Below the pieces are notes generated by a model. The model was not told the origin of the DNA. It was given only the letters and a program-made list of their open reading frames with translations, and did not search any database. DNA of 16,352 nucleotides from an uncultured Ignavibacteriota bacterium (GTDB lineage: Bacteria > Bacteroidota > Ignavibacteria > Tepidaquicellales > Tepidaquicellaceae): the NCBI GenBank assembly GCA_937959065.1, contig CALGOI010000096.1, forward strand, positions 1-16,352, in the 5' to 3' direction. Below, piece after piece: positions 14,026 through 16,352 of this stretch (positions are counted from its first letter, which is position 1; every line of letters starts with the position of its first letter). The translations under genes were made by a program, and so were the position numbers.

Positions 14026-14757
14026 TCAATACTCAAAATTTTTATGCTTCTTCCACTGTTGCTTTGCGTAATCCAGAAATGAAGAAGGCGCATCATTGAA
14101 CGCTGCATCTACTTTATAATCACCCCCCGCGTCCACTGCTTTTATATAAGTATACCCTCTAAGCGCGTATTTATTCTCATTCTCGTGCATCATTAGTTTG
14201 AGATTGTCAGGGCTTACGTCGGATTTACAGGACATATTATAGAGGAATGTGCTTTCCGCAATTCCATCGTCATCGAGATCGGTAATTGTAAGTGATTCCG
14301 GAACGTAAGTCAGCCTCAGATCGAATTCGCAATCCCTAACGAAATCCTGTATCTTCCATAACTCTTCACTTTTATCGCCTTTCATTATGAAATGATATCC
14401 GTATAATTCTTTGGATTGCAAATTATCATATTCACCGGGTCTTTCAGATACAGCAGTCTCTGTTATCACAATGACATTCTCCCCGTTAGCGTCTATCCAC
14501 GTAGCTGCCGCGACGGGTTTTCCTTTGTAGCCTTTAAGTGTCGAGGGTATGTTAGACACACCGTACTTTATGTCAGTAATCTCATCCGACCCGCTTTCGT
14601 CACTCGCGGAGGTGTTCTCTGAACCTTCAGCGTCAGAGTTCTCTGTCGTTTCTGTTGTATTCTCCCTTGTCGTTTCCTGCGGTTTATCTTTTTTCATGCA
14701 TGCAGTCAGCATTATGCCTAAAAGTATTGCTATAAATATGGTAAAATAATTCTTCAT
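14026..14757 (-). CDS. Predicted lipoprotein with calcium-loop-like DLDDDGIAE motif
   Basis: A 243-residue secreted protein. The signal peptide ends in the lipobox LTAC, making Cys20 the lipidated residue. A low-complexity acidic Thr/Ser/Glu linker (about 26-60) precedes a globular domain with AAATWIDANGENVIVITET, YGYHF, LWKIQDFVRDCEFD, TITDLDDDGIAESTFLY (DxDxDG, possible Ca2+ loop), SCKSDVSPDNLKLMMHE and KYALRG. From memory this pattern resembles the M949_RS01915 family, named for a surface-polysaccharide gene in Riemerella; I am only moderately sure of that. Two cysteines in the domain could form a disulfide. It is downstream of the TonB receptor gene but separated by a terminator, so probably transcribed alone. 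Confidence 0.8.
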   Translation of the reverse strand: MKNYFTIFIAILLGIMLTACMKKDKPQETTRENTTETTENSDAEGSENTSASDESGSDEITDIKYGVSNIPSTLKGYKGKPVAAATWIDANGENVIVITETAVSERPGEYDNLQSKELYGYHFIMKGDKSEELWKIQDFVRDCEFDLRLTYVPESLTITDLDDDGIAESTFLYNMSCKSDVSPDNLKLMMHENENKYALRGYTYIKAVDAGGDYKVDAAFNDAPSSFLDYAKQQWKKHKNFEY

Positions 14758-14808
14758 CTTTGTGATTTAGTTACTTAAATATACCTATAAAATGAAATAT
14801 CTGAAAGG

Positions 14809-14834
14809 AAGTGCGGGATTTTAAACCCGCACTT
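14809..14834 (-). terminator. Terminator after the TonB-dependent receptor gene
   Basis: GTGCGGG (14811-14817) pairs with CCCGCAC (14826-14832) around an 8-nt loop, extended by AA/TT on the outside. It sits 14 bp beyond the receptor stop. The minus-strand T-run (TTCCTTTC) is weak but the GC-rich stem is convincing. Confidence 0.7.
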
Positions 14835-14847
14835 TTGTAGTTAATCA

Positions 14848-16352
14848 TTAAAATCCTACTTTAAGATCCACATAAAAATTCCGTTCGGCAGCCGGTATCC
14901 AGTATGGAATCCCGAATCCATCGACACTGCCGGTTGTCTCGTAAAGTGCATCGAAAAGATTGTTTACTCTGAAACTTGCCTCCAGCTGTGAGAGCACATT
15001 CCCGAAATACTTCTTCCCGATGATCGGCACCAGATTGAATGAAAGCCCGGCATTTACAATTGTATATGGCTCGATGATCTTATCCACGTATCCGGGCTGG
15101 TTCGCGATGGATGGGTTCTTCCTCTCGTTCTCGGAGTTATCGAGATACTGCTGCCCGATATGCTGCATTGAGATAAACGCGCCGATACCGTTCGGAGCGA
15201 AGTAACTCAGTGAAAGATTGGCGATTATTCCGGGATTGAGAAGAATCTGGTTATCCGAGTAATCATTTCCGTAGATGATATTCCCGAGTGAATCTGCTCC
15301 CAGTACTTCAGTATATTCGGTGAAGTAATTATCAGAGAGGTTAAGATTACCTTCTATTGTAAGTGGTCCGATAGAGCCGTCACCGAATTTTCTTTTAAAG
15401 GGCTGGTAGGCGAACTGTACCTCGAGCCCGCGGTGTATGGATTTACCGGCATTACCCACTATCGGTTGTCCCACATTATCCAGCTGCCCGTTATTAACTA
15501 TTTCGTTCTTAAAATCCATCAGGTAAAAGTTAAGGTCTGCTTTTAGTTCAAATAGCGATAACCCAAATCCCAGTTCGTAGTCATTCATTTCCTCCGGAAC
15601 GATCAGCGGGTCTTCGTAGATGCCGTTCGCAGCATCCACTATCCTGAAATTCGGCCTGCTGTATGGGTTCTCACCATCGTATATGTCTTTGAGACGAGGC
15701 TCTCTTTTAGCTATGGAGAAGTTACCGAAGACACGAAGGTAATCCGTAATCGCGTAATTTACTCCGAAGCGCGGTGTGATAAAATTATAATCCACATCGA
15801 AATCGTACGGCTTGTACCTGTCATTACTTATGGAGTAAGTGTGGTTTATATACTGTAACCCAAGCATTCCGGTCAGCCTGTCAGTGAATCGGTAAATCTC
15901 GTTTGCGTAAACGGAGTAAGTATTTTTCCCGCCGTTGTAGAAGTAGTACATATAGTTATCGGGTGTGCCCGGGGGAAGAGCATCTCCGAAAGTAACCTCC
16001 CCGTAATGCTCGGACTGGTGAACTCTTATCTCACCGCCGATCACCAGGTCGCCCTTGCCTTTGTTGTGTGTCCATTTAGCTTTTGGGAACCAGCCGTACG
16101 TATCATTATTAACATAAAGGTTCGTTACAAGATTGCTCCTTACTATTTCGTATCCTTTACCCGGCTCGAAGTATAATGTACCGTCCGGGTTCCTCCTATA
16201 ATAGTCCGGGTTATAGGTTGTGCTATCCGTAGTAAAAAAAGACGGAAGACGGAAGTAATCGAAATCCAGTCCATAGTAGGTAGGGAAGGTAGTTACAAAA
16301 TATCCTTCACCCTGTATATAACTCAGTGTATTCGATAAGTAAAAATCTTTTG
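14848..16352 (-). CDS. TonB-dependent outer-membrane receptor, C-terminal barrel (N-terminus beyond window)
   Basis: The frame is open from the right edge (16352) to the TAA at 14848, about 500 residues; the codon at 16044 is an internal GTG, not the start. The visible part is all beta-barrel: alternating hydrophobic/polar strands, RFTDRLTGMLGLQYINHTYS, the family motif VFGNFSIAKREPRLKDIYDG, FELKADLNFYLMDFKNEIV, and the terminal VNNLFDALYETTG and FYVDLKVGF. The last residue is Phe, the usual outer-membrane assembly signal. The plug domain, TonB box and signal peptide would lie outside. Such receptors import iron chelates, vitamins or glycans using TonB energy; the substrate cannot be read here. 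A functional link to the ABC ATPase at 1344-2153 is possible but unsupported by linkage. Confidence 0.92.
   Translation of the reverse strand, partial: KDFYLSNTLSYIQGEGYFVTTFPTYYGLDFDYFRLPSFFTTDSTTYNPDYYRRNPDGTLYFEPGKGYEIVRSNLVTNLYVNNDTYGWFPKAKWTHNKGKGDLVIGGEIRVHQSEHYGEVTFGDALPPGTPDNYMYYFYNGGKNTYSVYANEIYRFTDRLTGMLGLQYINHTYSISNDRYKPYDFDVDYNFITPRFGVNYAITDYLRVFGNFSIAKREPRLKDIYDGENPYSRPNFRIVDAANGIYEDPLIVPEEMNDYELGFGLSLFELKADLNFYLMDFKNEIVNNGQLDNVGQPIVGNAGKSIHRGLEVQFAYQPFKRKFGDGSIGPLTIEGNLNLSDNYFTEYTEVLGADSLGNIIYGNDYSDNQILLNPGIIANLSLSYFAPNGIGAFISMQHIGQQYLDNSENERKNPSIANQPGYVDKIIEPYTIVNAGLSFNLVPIIGKKYFGNVLSQLEASFRVNNLFDALYETTGSVDGFGIPYWIPAAERNFYVDLKVGF

Noticed and set aside
14848..16044. Complete 398-aa protein starting at 16044
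   Set aside because: The first codon is an internal GTG; the same frame continues with receptor-like sequence to the window edge, so it is a 5'-truncated gene.

Overview
The window looks like chromosomal DNA from a member of the Bacteroidota/Chlorobi superphylum, most likely an Ignavibacteria-type bacterium. Three things point there: a secreted repeat protein ends in a type IX secretion (T9SS) sorting domain with the HPNPFNPSTKI signature; a TonB-dependent receptor is present; and most starts lack a Shine-Dalgarno sequence, while some upstream regions resemble TTG/TAnnTTTG promoters. Species-level assignment is not possible from sequence reading alone.

Layout. (1) 1-3466, minus strand: a tightly packed operon read right to left, mtaB (tRNA methylthiotransferase) > ABC-transporter ATPase > enoyl-CoA hydratase-like protein > membrane-anchored DUF192 protein (runs off the left edge). 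The first two junctions share one base (TGATG, TAATG). (2) 3467-6480: a visibly AT-richer accessory stretch with a long intergenic region, a T9SS-exported YCF48/BNR-like repeat protein broken by one in-frame TAA, and a convergent class II Fic AMP-transferase. The fic gene is flanked by a 13-bp inverted repeat and preceded by a cluster of CTACG/CGTAG half-sites. (3) 6502-7868, minus: a small membrane protein and a MarR-GNAT fusion regulator, each preceded by a TTACGTAAA-containing palindrome, so they may form a small regulon. (4) 7963-9977, plus: a near-consensus promoter overlapped by the first of two CCTTA-N5-TAAGG palindromes 31 bp apart, then an Lrp/AsnC-family regulator and glnA. This looks like a self-regulated nitrogen operon. 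(5) 10112-11050: a DUF4349 lipoprotein ending at a strong terminator. (6) 11180-13998, plus: a PA0069-type radical SAM protein, a stand-alone RapZ C-terminal-domain protein and an MFS transporter with a TTG start, probably one operon, with a perfect 16-bp palindrome upstream. (7) 14026-16352, minus: a lipoprotein with a DxDxDG-like loop and the barrel of a TonB-dependent receptor (N terminus outside the window), each followed by a hairpin terminator.

The housekeeping content (mtaB, glnA) is ordinary. The most interesting parts are regulatory: the tandem operator at the lrp-glnA promoter, combined with an Lrp reading frame whose conserved first helix lies upstream of the only ATG; the MarR-GNAT operator and its likely second site; the palindrome-rich surroundings of fic; and the in-frame stop in the T9SS repeat protein. 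I found no CRISPR array, rRNA, tRNA or recognisable transposase.
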